Position numbers and translations under genes: made by a program. A DNA stretch of 64,000 bases. Origin: Alistipes sp. (GTDB lineage: Bacteria > Bacteroidota > Bacteroidia > Bacteroidales > Rikenellaceae). Below are positions 51,481-60,526 of this stretch, piece by piece. The notes beneath the pieces were generated by a model. That model searched no databases and had not been told where the DNA came from. It saw only the letters and a program-made list of their open reading frames with translations. The stretch's first letter is position 1; each line of letters starts with the position of its first letter. The stretch is taken from the NCBI GenBank assembly GCA_017547175.1, contig JAFYQI010000011.1:53329-117328 (forward strand), written 5' to 3'.

Positions 51481-52443
51481 GTGGGCTTCGCAGGAGAAAA
51501 GTGGTTTGTGATCGTCAATCCCGTGGCCGGTGGAGGCCGCGGGCTTGACCACTTTCCGCTTATTTCGCGTCTGTTGCGAGAAGCCGGAATTCATGCCGAG
51601 CCGGTATTTACGGAGCATAAGTTCCATGCGGTGGAGCTGACCGTTACGGCTGTCAAGGATGGTTATCGTCATATCATTGTTGTCGGTGGCGATGGTACGC
51701 TGCACGAGGTGGTGAACGGTCTTTTCATTCAGCAGGAGGTGACCCCGAATGAGGTGTTGCTGGCCATCATTCCCGTCGGCACGGGTAACGACTGGGCGCG
51801 ATCATTCGGCACGTCGAATCGTTACCGCGATGCTGTGCAGAATATCGTCGATGGCGAAGCTTTCCTGCAGGATGTGGGTCAGGTGAGCTACGAGGAATCG
51901 CAGTTCCGCCAGACGCGCTATGTGGCTAATGTTGCGGGTGTTGGTTTTGATGCCCATGTCATTCGCCAAATTATGCGTCAGGAACGTCGTGGTTTTACGC
52001 GTCGTTGGCACTATACGATCAACCTCTTACGCTCCTATTTTGGCTATAAATCGACCGGTATCAAGGTGTGGGTCGATGACAAGCGAGTCTATAACGGCCT
52101 CCTGTTTTCGATTGCGCTGGGCATCTGTAAATACAACGGAGGTGGTATTCAGCAGTTGCCCGATGCTGTGGCAGATGATGGTTTGTGGGATGTGACTCTC
52201 GTTAAGCCGTTGCACTTTTGGCATGTGCTCTTCCGTTTGCGCTATCTCTATAATGGTGGTATTTATCGCATCGGCCATGTGCGCCATGCACGTGGTGAGA
52301 AGATTCGCATCGAATCTTCCCCCGAGGTCTCGTTGGAGGTCGATGGCGAGTTGTTGGGAGAGACTCCGCTCGAGTTCTCGATTTTGCCACGTGCCATTCG
52401 GGTTGTAGTAAGTAAGGAGTTTGCTGCCAACGCAAAGAGTTAA
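51481..52443 (+). CDS. Diacylglycerol kinase-family lipid kinase
   Basis: 320 aa starting from GTG at 51481, 5 bp after the pepD stop; no ATG fits near the N-terminus. The DAGK catalytic domain shows WFVIVNPVAGGGRG, VVGGDGTLHEVVNGL (the GGDGT loop) and IPVGTGNDWARSF; the second domain includes GGGIQQLPDAVADDGLWDVTLV and LEVDGE. Family members phosphorylate diacylglycerol, undecaprenol or sphingoid lipids. Bacteroidetes make sphingolipids, so a sphingoid substrate is possible but not shown. Confidence 0.9.
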   Translation: MGFAGEKWFVIVNPVAGGGRGLDHFPLISRLLREAGIHAEPVFTEHKFHAVELTVTAVKDGYRHIIVVGGDGTLHEVVNGLFIQQEVTPNEVLLAIIPVGTGNDWARSFGTSNRYRDAVQNIVDGEAFLQDVGQVSYEESQFRQTRYVANVAGVGFDAHVIRQIMRQERRGFTRRWHYTINLLRSYFGYKSTGIKVWVDDKRVYNGLLFSIALGICKYNGGGIQQLPDAVADDGLWDVTLVKPLHFWHVLFRLRYLYNGGIYRIGHVRHARGEKIRIESSPEVSLEVDGELLGETPLEFSILPRAIRVVVSKEFAANAKS

Positions 52444-52478
52444 GTGTGCTATGTGTTGCTGCGCGATCTAAAAAATAG

Positions 52479-52510
52479 ATGGGGATATGGTTGGCCATAT
52501 CCCCATTTTG
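52479..52510. terminator. Bidirectional terminator between convergent genes
   Basis: Perfect 12-bp stem ATGGGGATATGG (52479-52490), TTGG loop, CCATATCCCCAT (52495-52506), followed by TTTG. Confidence 0.85.
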
Positions 52511-52532
52511 TTACACCGATATGAAGTCTTGT

Positions 52533-53105
52533 TTAGTTGGTCTCTACGATATCGACCTCCGTAATCATCCATCCAAAGAGGTCATTGGCGCATTGCGACT
52601 CGATTTGGCGAATTGCCGAATTGGAGGTGGTGTCGGCTAAAATAGCGGCTACAAAGTTTTCCATCGTGATAAATTGGTTGTTGACCTGTTGTGCAAAGCA
52701 GGTGTAGAATTGGCGTTGCTGGCGCATATCAAGATCTGCCGGTAGGAGCCCTTCGGCCACCAAATAGCGATAGGGATAGATATGTCGCATGTTGTGGGCA
52801 TCGGCATCGAGATAATCGACAATAGTCTCGACTACGACCATATCGACCGTATCCTCTACCCCCGGCATCTGGATAAAGGCGGCATAAACGGGATATGCGT
52901 ATTCCAGATCGTTGGCTACTTCGTCGGTGAAGAGCAGATATTCGGCATCCGAGAGATCATTCAGGTAGATCATTTCGCGATACTCTTTGAGCGCTTCGCG
53001 CATCTCTTTTCGCTGCTGGTGGTTCCACTCACGCTTCGCCGAGCAACCCATCATCCCGATTGCAACTATCGCTACCAAGGGTAGAAAGCGTAAAAATCTT
53101 TTCAT
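52533..53105 (-). CDS. Lipoprotein of unknown function
   Basis: 190 aa. Lipoprotein signal with Cys21 (GMMGC). The mature part is largely helical and rich in charged residues, with no catalytic pattern that I recognise; it has 'EMREALKEYREMIYLNDLSDAEYLLF', described here in outline, and ends EVDIVETN. It is transcribed alone, convergent with the lipid kinase gene, with the ATG near a T-rich stretch. It belongs to the same envelope-lipoprotein class as others in the window. Confidence 0.65.
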   Translation of the reverse strand: MKRFLRFLPLVAIVAIGMMGCSAKREWNHQQRKEMREALKEYREMIYLNDLSDAEYLLFTDEVANDLEYAYPVYAAFIQMPGVEDTVDMVVVETIVDYLDADAHNMRHIYPYRYLVAEGLLPADLDMRQQRQFYTCFAQQVNNQFITMENFVAAILADTTSNSAIRQIESQCANDLFGWMITEVDIVETN

Positions 53106-53204
53106 CGTTTGTCTGTTTTTTTGTGGTTATGCTGACCTTCTTGGTGCAAAGCACGTGCCAAAGAAGCTGGAAAGCGAAAATTGAAAGTTTAGAGTTAGCG
53201 CAAC

Positions 53205-53238
53205 AAAAAAGGAGATAGCCCCCTAAAAGCTATCTCCC
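53205..53238 (-). terminator. Terminator after the pnuC-type gene
   Basis: Stem GGAGATAGC (53211-53219) and GCTATCTCC (53229-53237), with A residues at 53205-53210 giving a T run on the minus strand. Flanked at a distance by an 11-bp inverted repeat (AATTGAAAGTT 53179-53189 and AACTTTCAATT 53270-53280). Confidence 0.82.
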
Positions 53239-53281
53239 TTCATTTTTGTTACGCAGCTGAAAGCAACAAAACTTTCAATTC

Positions 53282-53857
53282 TCAACTTTTAATGCTCAAC
53301 TTCCTCCATCTCATCCAGCCCACAACGGCCAAAATTGTATAGAGACCGTAGAGGCATGCGGTGAGCGGAATACCCTTGTAGAGGTAGAGACCTACGGTAA
53401 TCAGATCCACGACGCCCCAGACGAGCCACTGCTCGATTAGTTTGCGCGATAGCATCCACATCGCCACCACCGAGAGGGCCGTGGTCAGTGCATCCCAGAA
53501 GGGAACGGTGCTGTTCGTGTAGTGGGTCAGGAAGAGGTAGATCAAGGCGTGAGCTGCGCCATAGACCACCACCAGGGGCACGATCCACCGCGTGGGGGTG
53601 TGTTGAATCTGCCGTGCCGAAGAACTCTTTTTGCGGGGGGCATTGTGCCAGACTATCCAACCGTAGAGACCGGCCAGTATGTAGTAGAGCTGCATCGAGA
53701 AGTCGGCATAGAGTCCCGCCTTGAAGTACAGCAAGCCATGCACGCAGGGCATGATGAGGCCCACGATCCAGAGACGGATATCGGCCTTATACTCTAGGTA
53801 GAGGTACAGCAGGCCGAGTGCGACGCCCACGATTTGCAAAAAGAGTTTCAGATCCAT
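53282..53857 (-). CDS. pnuT: PnuC-family transporter, probably for thiamine (PnuT)
   Basis: 191 aa with about seven hydrophobic segments. PnuC features: LLYLYLEYKADIRLWIVG, the aromatic LYGWIVWH, PFWDALTTALSVVAMWMLS and QWLVWGVVDLITVGLYLYKG. PnuC proteins move vitamins (nicotinamide riboside, riboflavin or thiamine) by facilitated diffusion. Here it follows a TonB-dependent receptor by 6 bp and both lie under a TPP riboswitch, so thiamine is the likely substrate. The gene name reflects that inference. Confidence 0.85.
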   Translation of the reverse strand: MDLKLFLQIVGVALGLLYLYLEYKADIRLWIVGLIMPCVHGLLYFKAGLYADFSMQLYYILAGLYGWIVWHNAPRKKSSSARQIQHTPTRWIVPLVVVYGAAHALIYLFLTHYTNSTVPFWDALTTALSVVAMWMLSRKLIEQWLVWGVVDLITVGLYLYKGIPLTACLYGLYTILAVVGWMRWRKLSIKS

Positions 53858-53863
53858 AGCAAT

Positions 53864-56107
53864 TTAGAATTTTACGGTGATGTTGGCCAGCAGGTGTAGC
53901 GGTGCCTGCGGGAAGTAGTAGGCGTGGTCCGTACGCTCGCCCTGATAGGCCTCCGACCAGCCGTAGCCGTTTGACTCGTAGCGGGTGTTGAAGAGGTTGT
54001 AGAGCGTAAGACCAAATCGCAACGAGCGAAGATGGGCCGTCGAGAGCGTGTACGAGAGGTCGAGATCGCTCACGCAGTAGCTGTCGAGCTTCATGGCCTC
54101 GTTCTCGAAGTTGGTGAAGTATTGCTTACCCACATAGCGCCCCGTCAGCACAGCGGCAAAACCTCGATGGTGGAAATCGAGCGACCACGAAGCCATCACG
54201 TTGGGCGAGTAGCTGATCTGTGTGTCGCCCATCTCGGTTGTGAGGTAGTCGTAAGCACCGGCCACGTTGCCCTCCAGGGCGTAGTCCACCACCTTATCCA
54301 CGTAGTTCTTGATGCGGTTTTGCGAGAAGGTGGCATTGGCCGTGAGGGCCATCCAGTGGACAGCTTCGTAGGTAAGCGAGAGTTCCACGCCACGACGATA
54401 GCTCTCGGGTACGTTGATGTTTAGTGCGTCGTAGTTGTCGTTGATCTGACCCGTCTTGACGAGCTGGTCTTGATAATACATGTAGTAGAGGTTGATGCCC
54501 GCTATGAGACGCTGGGTGGTGAGGGTGTAACCTGCCTCGAAGTCGTAGAGCCGCTCGGCGGTGGGGTAGTCATCCGCCGCAGCAAAGCGGTAGCGGTCCG
54601 TGAAGTCACCACGCGTAGGCTCTTTCTGGGCAATGGCACCCGAGAGGATGAAGCTGGAGTGTTTCGTGGGATTCCACGTCAGACCAAGACGGGGGTTGAA
54701 GAAGTGGTACTGCTTGTCCACGTCAATGGGCTGCATCTGGCCCTGTGTCCAGTCGTAGTTGTCGTTCACGCCCCAAGCTTTGTAACTCACATAACGGTAT
54801 TGTAGGTCGCTGAAGAGACGCAGCGAGGGATGTGTCTGCCACGAGGCGCGTACGAAGAGGTTGCCGTCCTGCTTCTTTACGTCGTTTTCGTACCAGCGGG
54901 CATCGGGGTTGAGTGTCGAGAGCCCCTCGACCCACTCTAGATCGCCCCAGTGAGGGCAGGTATAGTAGCTCCACGACCCACCAAACGATAGGTCGATCTG
55001 CTCGGTGGTGTAGTTGACTACCCCCTGCAGACCACCCAGGTGGTTACGCATGAGTTTGCGGCGAATCAGATCACCCTCTGCCGAGTAATCCTCCGTAAGG
55101 CCATACTCGAGGAGTGTTGCATCGTCCTTGTACTGCTTGTAGTAGCCGTAGCCGTAGGTGTAGAAGGCCACGGTCGAGAGCGACCAATGGTTGTTGAAAC
55201 GGTGTGAGAAGAGGAGCTGGTTATTCAGCTGGAGGTAGTTGTCGGTCTGGTCGTCGTAGTAATCGACTCGCGTACCATCGGCTAAGGTGAAGGGACCCTC
55301 CTCCGAGACAAACTGTCCGCTGTCGTGGTAGCGACGGCCATAGAGGGCCATATCCTCCTTCGTTACACCGTTGTAGGTAAGGTAGGTATGTGCTCCGCCA
55401 CCAAACGAAAGTAGCTTTAGCACCGTGTTCCCGTTGTAGTAGGCTCCCTGCAAGAGGTAGGATTTGAGGTCTGTCGATCCACGATCGATGTAGCCGTTCG
55501 AGGCGATGTGCGTGAGGCGTCCATCCACAGCCCAGTGGCTCCCCATCAGACCCGACGAGAGACCGATGGCCTGCTTGCGGGTGTTGTACGATCCGTAGGA
55601 GAGCGATGCGTCGCCCTCAAACTCAGAGGATAGGGGTGCGGTGGTCATCGAGATCGAGCCTCCAAAGGCACCCGTTCCGTTGGTCGAGACACCGGCTCCG
55701 CGCTGCACCTGCACCGTGCCGACCGCCGAGATCAAGTCGGGCGTGTCGTACCAATACATGGCGTGCGAATCGGGGTTGTTCATCGAGACACCGTTGATGG
55801 TGACGTTGAGGCGCGTGGCATCCGTACCGCGCAGACGCATCGATGTGCCGCCAATGCCGATACCCGTCTCGTTGGTGGCAATCATCGAGGGGGTGAGGGC
55901 CAGCACCGAGGGCATGTCGAGTCCATAGGCGTTGCGTTCCAACTCCTCGCGCGAGAGGTCATCGTAAGCAACCGGTGTTGCTTTGGTGGCACGCGTGCCT
56001 TTGACTTCGATTTGTTGCAGGTGGTAGAGGGTGATCGAATCCTCACCCTCGGCGTGTGCGGTCAGCGTCGTGATGGCTGCCGCCAGTAAAAGAAAAAACC
56101 TTTTCAT
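53864..56107 (-). CDS. TonB-dependent outer-membrane receptor, probably for thiamine
   Basis: 747 aa. Signal peptide (1-19), a plug domain (~25-150) with MPSVLALTPSMIATNETGIG and RLRGTDATRLNVTINGVSMN, then a long beta-barrel ending in the typical aromatic terminal strand (PLHLLANITVKF). No carboxypeptidase-like N-terminal domain as in SusC. It imports a ligand using TonB energy. The TPP riboswitch directly upstream and the PnuT-like gene downstream mark thiamine uptake. The ATG is followed by a strong positively charged signal sequence MKRFF. Confidence 0.9.
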   Translation of the reverse strand: MKRFFLLLAAAITTLTAHAEGEDSITLYHLQQIEVKGTRATKATPVAYDDLSREELERNAYGLDMPSVLALTPSMIATNETGIGIGGTSMRLRGTDATRLNVTINGVSMNNPDSHAMYWYDTPDLISAVGTVQVQRGAGVSTNGTGAFGGSISMTTAPLSSEFEGDASLSYGSYNTRKQAIGLSSGLMGSHWAVDGRLTHIASNGYIDRGSTDLKSYLLQGAYYNGNTVLKLLSFGGGAHTYLTYNGVTKEDMALYGRRYHDSGQFVSEEGPFTLADGTRVDYYDDQTDNYLQLNNQLLFSHRFNNHWSLSTVAFYTYGYGYYKQYKDDATLLEYGLTEDYSAEGDLIRRKLMRNHLGGLQGVVNYTTEQIDLSFGGSWSYYTCPHWGDLEWVEGLSTLNPDARWYENDVKKQDGNLFVRASWQTHPSLRLFSDLQYRYVSYKAWGVNDNYDWTQGQMQPIDVDKQYHFFNPRLGLTWNPTKHSSFILSGAIAQKEPTRGDFTDRYRFAAADDYPTAERLYDFEAGYTLTTQRLIAGINLYYMYYQDQLVKTGQINDNYDALNINVPESYRRGVELSLTYEAVHWMALTANATFSQNRIKNYVDKVVDYALEGNVAGAYDYLTTEMGDTQISYSPNVMASWSLDFHHRGFAAVLTGRYVGKQYFTNFENEAMKLDSYCVSDLDLSYTLSTAHLRSLRFGLTLYNLFNTRYESNGYGWSEAYQGERTDHAYYFPQAPLHLLANITVKF

Positions 56108-56154
56108 CGTTTAACTTTTTTGAAGTTGAAAACCTGAAAAGGGGTCACGTTGTT

Positions 56155-56310
56155 GATTATGCGTTCCCGGTCTCGGCATTATCCGTATCCGGTACAATGG
56201 GTATAATCTCAGCCCAAACAACCCGCTCGATTTGTTGCGCACCAAATCCTTGCTCCACGGTCGTCCATTACCCGACCCTGACAGCGAGCTGCTCTGTAGG
56301 CACCCCTTTT
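56155..56310 (-). promoter_or_regulatory. TPP (thiamine pyrophosphate) riboswitch
   Basis: On the minus strand the conserved blocks appear in order: GGGGTGCC at the 5' side, GGGCTGAGATTATACCC, then ACCGGAT, GGATAATGCCGAGACC and GGGAACGCA at the 3' side. The segment between GGGGTGCC and CTGAGA is long (about 80 nt), meaning an enlarged P3 arm, a known TPP variant. Downstream, ACCCCTTTT (plus-strand 56137-56145) is complementary to AAAAGGGGT of the 5' side (56302-56310), so it can form a competing pairing as expression platform. It should switch off the receptor-PnuT operon when thiamine pyrophosphate is high. Confidence 0.9.
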
Positions 56311-56360
56311 ATCGAGTGCGAAGGTAATGGATAAAATACAGAAATCAAAATTTAACATTC

Positions 56361-56398
56361 AAAAAAAAGGCGTAAAGGTTTTTCCTTTGCGCCTTTTA
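56361..56398 (-). terminator. Terminator of the Ca/Na antiporter gene
   Basis: AAAAGGCGTAAAGG (56365-56378) and CCTTTGCGCCTTTT (56384-56397), 5-nt loop; eight A residues at 56361-56368 give a T run on the minus strand. Confidence 0.85.
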
Positions 56399-56419
56399 TG
56401 ACTTTTGGCACCTTACTGC

Positions 56420-57376
56420 CTACTGCAACGAGATCAGGTAGTAGAGGTAGCCGATAAACGAAGCGAGCATCAAAGCGCCCGACATGCGCGAGATTCTTCC
56501 CTTGAGGCTGACCACAAAGAGCAGCACCACGGCGGCAATCATCACGGTGTAATCGACTACCGTAATACCACCACCCGTAAGTGGTGAAAGTTGCGAGCTA
56601 AAACCGAGGATGAAGAGAATGTTAAAGATGTTTGAACCTACGACATTACCTAGCGCCAGCTGCGTATTGCGCTTGAAGGCTGCTGTCAGCGAAGCGGCCA
56701 ACTCGGGCAGCGACGTGCCACAGGCGATGAGCGTGATGGAGATAAAGGCCTCATCTACGCCCAGCATCAGCGCAATCTTCTCGGCTTCATCAACAAAGAA
56801 TTGGCAGCCGGTGACAAGAATAGCAAGACCCACGACTACCTTGACAATTGATAGTAACAACTTCTCTTTCGGAACCTCTTCGGTTTGTTCCGTGACACGC
56901 TTGGCGGGATGGTTCTTGCTGTCGCGCAGGAACGAAACATAGATATAGAGGGCAAAGCCGATGATGAACACCAATCCGTCGATGCGGTCGATGGCAATGG
57001 GTTGCCCGTTGAAGAAGTTAAAGGCCAAAAGAATGGCCAGCATGGAGACACAAATGCAGATTAGTAAGTCAAATTTTAGGTTGTCGCGGCTCACCGTAAT
57101 AGGCCATAGCAACGCGGTAAGTCCCAAAATGCAGAGGACGTTGAAGATGTTAGAACCGACAACATTGCCAATGGCTACATCGACGTTACCCTGCAATGCC
57201 CCGTAGGAACTGACTACCAACTCGGGACACGAGGTTCCGATACCGACAATGACGGCACCAATCACAAAATCGGAGACGTGGAAACGTCGGGCAATAGCCA
57301 CTGAACCATTGACTAGCATGTCGGCGCCCCAGATAATTGCGGCAAGGGCAATAATGAGAATCAGTATAGATAACAT
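56420..57376 (-). CDS. Calcium/sodium antiporter (CaCA family)
   Basis: 318 aa, YrbG-type. Two homologous alpha repeats: TSCPELVVSSYGALQGNVD... with GNVVGSNIFNVLCILG, and GTSLPELAASLTAAFKRN... with GNVVGSNIFNILFILG. The paired GNVVGSN segments hold the ion-binding residues, and the repeats are inverted in the membrane. About ten hydrophobic helices. It exchanges Ca2+ for Na+ or H+. Monocistronic, with a -7 element at 57403. Confidence 0.9.
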   Translation of the reverse strand: MLSILILIIALAAIIWGADMLVNGSVAIARRFHVSDFVIGAVIVGIGTSCPELVVSSYGALQGNVDVAIGNVVGSNIFNVLCILGLTALLWPITVSRDNLKFDLLICICVSMLAILLAFNFFNGQPIAIDRIDGLVFIIGFALYIYVSFLRDSKNHPAKRVTEQTEEVPKEKLLLSIVKVVVGLAILVTGCQFFVDEAEKIALMLGVDEAFISITLIACGTSLPELAASLTAAFKRNTQLALGNVVGSNIFNILFILGFSSQLSPLTGGGITVVDYTVMIAAVVLLFVVSLKGRISRMSGALMLASFIGYLYYLISLQ

Positions 57377-57402
57377 AATGATGGTGTTGAAATGACTGAT
57401 TG

Positions 57403-57410
57403 CAAAAGTA
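57403..57410 (-). promoter_or_regulatory. -7 element of the Ca/Na antiporter gene
   Basis: Minus-strand TACTTTTG fits TAnnTTTG, 26 nt before the ATG. The -33 region shows TTGA rather than TTTG. Confidence 0.55.
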
Positions 57411-57560
57411 ATGACAAAGTTGATACTATTGTCAATATTCGTGTTGTCCTAATGTTAAGAATTTAGAGGTGAAGGTTTTGCTGAATAACAGAAATAAGAA
57501 GCTCTGGGGGGGATATGTTTTGTTGCGCTAATCATATGGAGGCATCTTTGGCCCCACCGC

Positions 57561-57600
57561 AAGAAAGAAGGGACACCCACGCGGGGCGTCCCTTCTTAGT
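57561..57600 (-). terminator. Terminator after xylA
   Basis: AAGAAGGGAC (57565-57574) and GTCCCTTCTT (57588-57597) with a GC-rich loop. The minus-strand tail is CTTTCTT, a modest T run. It lies just beyond the xylA stop. Confidence 0.7.
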
Positions 57601-57617
57601 TAGGTCTTATACCTATA

Positions 57618-58928
57618 TTAGATATACATGTTCACGATCGACTCGTAGAGCTCCTGCTTGCCGCTCTTCTGTACGGGCTCGTGCGTGTAGGCGTACTCAA
57701 CAACCTCCTCGAGGGTCAGCTCGCCATTCTCGAACTTCTTACCCATACCCTCGTCGTACGAAGCATAGCGGTCGGCAACCATCTTCTCGTAGGGCGAGTT
57801 CTCGATGATGTCGGCCGCGATCAACAGGGCGCGTGCCATTACATCCATACCCGTAATGTGGGCGATGAAGAGATCCTCAGCGTCGGTCGAGTTACGACGT
57901 ACCTTGGCGTCGAAGTTCGTACCACCGCCCTGCAGACCACCACCACGAACGATTACGATCATAGCCTGAACCAGCTCGTAGAGGTCGATGGGGAACTGGT
58001 CGGTATCCCAACCGTTCTGGTAGTCGCCACGGTTGGCGTCGATCGAACCGAGCATGCCGGCATCTACGGCGCACTGCAGCTCGTGCTCGAAGGTGTGACC
58101 GGCCAGCGTAGCGTGGTTTACCTCGATATTCACCTTGAAGTCCTTATCCAGACCGTTGGCGCGCAGGAAGCCTACTACGGTCTCCGTGTCGACGTCATAC
58201 TGGTGCTTCATCGGCTCCATGGGCTTCGGCTCGATGAGGAACGTACCCTTGAAGCCCTGCTTGCGGGCGTAGTCGCGAGCCATCTTGAGCATCGTAGCCA
58301 TGTGGCTCTTCTCGCGCTTCATGTTGGTGTTCAGCAACGACATGTAACCCTCGCGGCCACCCCAGAATACGTAGTTCTCACCACCCAGCTCGATCGTAGC
58401 GTCGATGGCGTTCTTGATCTGCAGCATGGCGCGTGCAGCAGCGTCGAAATCGGGGTTCGTCGAAGCACCATTCATGTAGCGAGCGTTGCTGAATACGTTG
58501 GCCGTGCCCCACAACAGCTTGATACCCGTCTCGGCCTGCTTCTCCTTGGCGTAAGCCACGATAGCCTTCAGGTTCTCCTCATACTTCTTCGGATCGGGAT
58601 CCTCGTCAATCAGGTCCACGTCGTGGAAGCAGTAGTACTCAATGCCCATCTTCTGCATGAACTCGAAACCGGCATCCATCTTGGCCTTGGCGCGCTCGAG
58701 CGAGCAAGCCGACTCATTCCAAGCGAACTGCTTCGTGCCACCACCAAACTGATCTGCACCCTCGGCGCAGAGCGTGTGCCACCAAGCCATCGAGAAACGC
58801 AGCCAATCCTTCATTTTGCGACCGGCTACCACCTGCTCGGGATTGTAGTAGTGGAAAGCCATCGGGTTCTTCGACTCTTTACCCTCGAACTGGATCTTAC
58901 CAATCTCGGGGAAATACTGTTTTGCCAT
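57618..58928 (-). CDS. xylA: Xylose isomerase
   Basis: 436 aa, class II length. Motifs: [12 protein letters not shown] (active His and Asp), [15 protein letters not shown] (Glu ligand), [15 protein letters not shown], and [18 protein letters not shown] (metal ligands). It converts xylose to xylulose in the cytoplasm. It lies 44 bp downstream of xylB, and the two follow a NUDIX-type regulator gene, forming the xylose operon. Codon bias suggests strong expression. Confidence 0.97.
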   Translation of the reverse strand: MAKQYFPEIGKIQFEGKESKNPMAFHYYNPEQVVAGRKMKDWLRFSMAWWHTLCAEGADQFGGGTKQFAWNESACSLERAKAKMDAGFEFMQKMGIEYYCFHDVDLIDEDPDPKKYEENLKAIVAYAKEKQAETGIKLLWGTANVFSNARYMNGASTNPDFDAAARAMLQIKNAIDATIELGGENYVFWGGREGYMSLLNTNMKREKSHMATMLKMARDYARKQGFKGTFLIEPKPMEPMKHQYDVDTETVVGFLRANGLDKDFKVNIEVNHATLAGHTFEHELQCAVDAGMLGSIDANRGDYQNGWDTDQFPIDLYELVQAMIVIVRGGGLQGGGTNFDAKVRRNSTDAEDLFIAHITGMDVMARALLIAADIIENSPYEKMVADRYASYDEGMGKKFENGELTLEEVVEYAYTHEPVQKSGKQELYESIVNMYI

Positions 58929-58972
58929 AATTGTAAAAATACTTTTAAATAGTTATTGTTGAGTTTTTTTGT

Positions 58973-60460
58973 TTACTTGGTTCTGAGTTCCACCTCGTGC
59001 TTCCACGTGGCATAACTTTTTTCAAGGGCCTCACGATCCGCCTCACACGGCTCGACTACCTCCAGGCACTTCAGTGATGCAAAGGCCTCTTCACGCGAAG
59101 AGTAGAAACCGGCACCGAGCGCTGCACCGCGTGCTGCACCCAGCGATCCATCCGTGTTGAAGAGCTCAATGCGCGCACCCGTGAGCGTTGCGAGGGTCTG
59201 ACGGAAGAGGGGTGAGAGGAATAAGTTGGCCTTACCGGCACGAATCACGTCGGGCTTCAGACCCAGCTCGCGCATCAGGTCGATGCCGTAGCGGAACGAG
59301 AAGGCGATACCCTCCTGCGTGGCGCGCAGAATGTGAGCCGTCGAGTGGCGGTTCAGGTCGATACCCACCACCGCAGCACCCGTCGTGCGGTTCTCGAGTA
59401 CACGCTCCGCACCATTACCGAAGGGCAACACCACGAGGCCGTCCGAGCCTGCAGGGGCCTGCTCCGCGAGGGCGTTCATCTCCACATAGTCGAGCGTCTG
59501 CTGCGTTACGTTGCGGCGCATCCACGAGTTTAGGATACCCGTGCCGTTGATGCAGAGCAGGATGCCGTAGCGCGGCGTTTCGGGGCTGTGATTTACATGT
59601 ACAAAGGTATTTACGCGCGAGAGCGGATCAGCCTTGGGGGTATCCACCACACCATATACTACACCACTCGTACCACCCGTGGCAGCAATCTCGCCCGCCT
59701 CCATCACGTTGAGTGAGAATGCGTTGTTGGGCTGGTCGCCCGCACGATACGAAATCGGCGTACCCGCAGGGATACCCAGGAGCTCCTCCGTAGCGCTATC
59801 GGTCACGGCCTCTACGCCAATCGAGACACCCGCCTTGGGGATGATAGTCGACGGAATGCCGTAGTACTCGGCCACAAAGTCGGCACGTTTCTCCTCCTTG
59901 AAGTCCCACAAAATCTGTTCCGAAAGACCACTTACGGAGGTCGAAACCTTACCCGATAGGCGGTAGGCGATGTAGTCGCCCGGGAGGATGAACTTATCAA
60001 TCTGAGCAAATAACTCGGGCTCGTTGCGTTTCACCCATGCCAGTTTCGAGGCGGTGAAGTTACCCGGCGAATTGAGGGCATGCTCCAGGCAGAAGTCGCG
60101 ACCAATAGCCTCCAGTGCCTCCGCACCGATCTCCACAGCACGCGAGTCGCACCAGATGATCGCCTTGCGCAGTGGCTTTTGCTCCTTGTCGAGTGCCACC
60201 AGACCATGCATCTGGTAGGTGATACCGATGGCGGCCACATCGCTCATAGGGTGCTCCTCGGCGATCTTGCGAATACCCTCCACCGCGTAGTTCCACCACA
60301 TCTCGGGGTCCTGCTCGGCCCAGCCGCTCTTGACGGCATCAATGGGCATCTCCTGGCTCGGATTGGTCGACGAGGCCAGACACGCGCCCGTCGCAATATC
60401 CATCAGCGAAACCTTCACCGACGACGAACCAACATCAATACCTAAACTCTTTTTGCTCAT
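58973..60460 (-). CDS. xylB: Xylulokinase (FGGY family)
   Basis: 495 aa. FGGY-type carbohydrate kinase: N-terminal GIDVGSSSVKVSLMD phosphate loop, MHGLVALD, WCDSRAV, and LPGDYIAYRLSGK; the second half has GDQPNNAF and AGKANLFLSPLFRQTLA, with a C-terminal GAARGAALGAG. It phosphorylates xylulose to xylulose-5-P for the pentose phosphate pathway. Between xylR and xylA. An inverted pair AGGT...ACCT (60501-60514) lies upstream of its start. Confidence 0.93.
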   Translation of the reverse strand: MSKKSLGIDVGSSSVKVSLMDIATGACLASSTNPSQEMPIDAVKSGWAEQDPEMWWNYAVEGIRKIAEEHPMSDVAAIGITYQMHGLVALDKEQKPLRKAIIWCDSRAVEIGAEALEAIGRDFCLEHALNSPGNFTASKLAWVKRNEPELFAQIDKFILPGDYIAYRLSGKVSTSVSGLSEQILWDFKEEKRADFVAEYYGIPSTIIPKAGVSIGVEAVTDSATEELLGIPAGTPISYRAGDQPNNAFSLNVMEAGEIAATGGTSGVVYGVVDTPKADPLSRVNTFVHVNHSPETPRYGILLCINGTGILNSWMRRNVTQQTLDYVEMNALAEQAPAGSDGLVVLPFGNGAERVLENRTTGAAVVGIDLNRHSTAHILRATQEGIAFSFRYGIDLMRELGLKPDVIRAGKANLFLSPLFRQTLATLTGARIELFNTDGSLGAARGAALGAGFYSSREEAFASLKCLEVVEPCEADREALEKSYATWKHEVELRTK

Positions 60461-60526
60461 ACGATTGGTTGTTGCTTATTTGTTTTATGCTAATCTTTAT
60501 AGGTTCTAATACCTTAATTCGTTGCC

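Larger units (their letters stand above)
56108..56419 (-). other. Leader region between TonB receptor and antiporter genes
   Basis: 312 bp without a gene. It holds the TPP riboswitch (56155-56310), a short hairpin AACTT...AAGTT just before the receptor start, a 26-bp unstructured AT stretch and the terminator of the Ca/Na antiporter gene (56361-56397). Confidence 0.7.

Noticed and set aside
57681..58952. Open frame of 423 codons antisense to xylA
   Set aside because: Same cause as for dnaK: codon bias of a highly expressed gene leaves the opposite strand free of stops.
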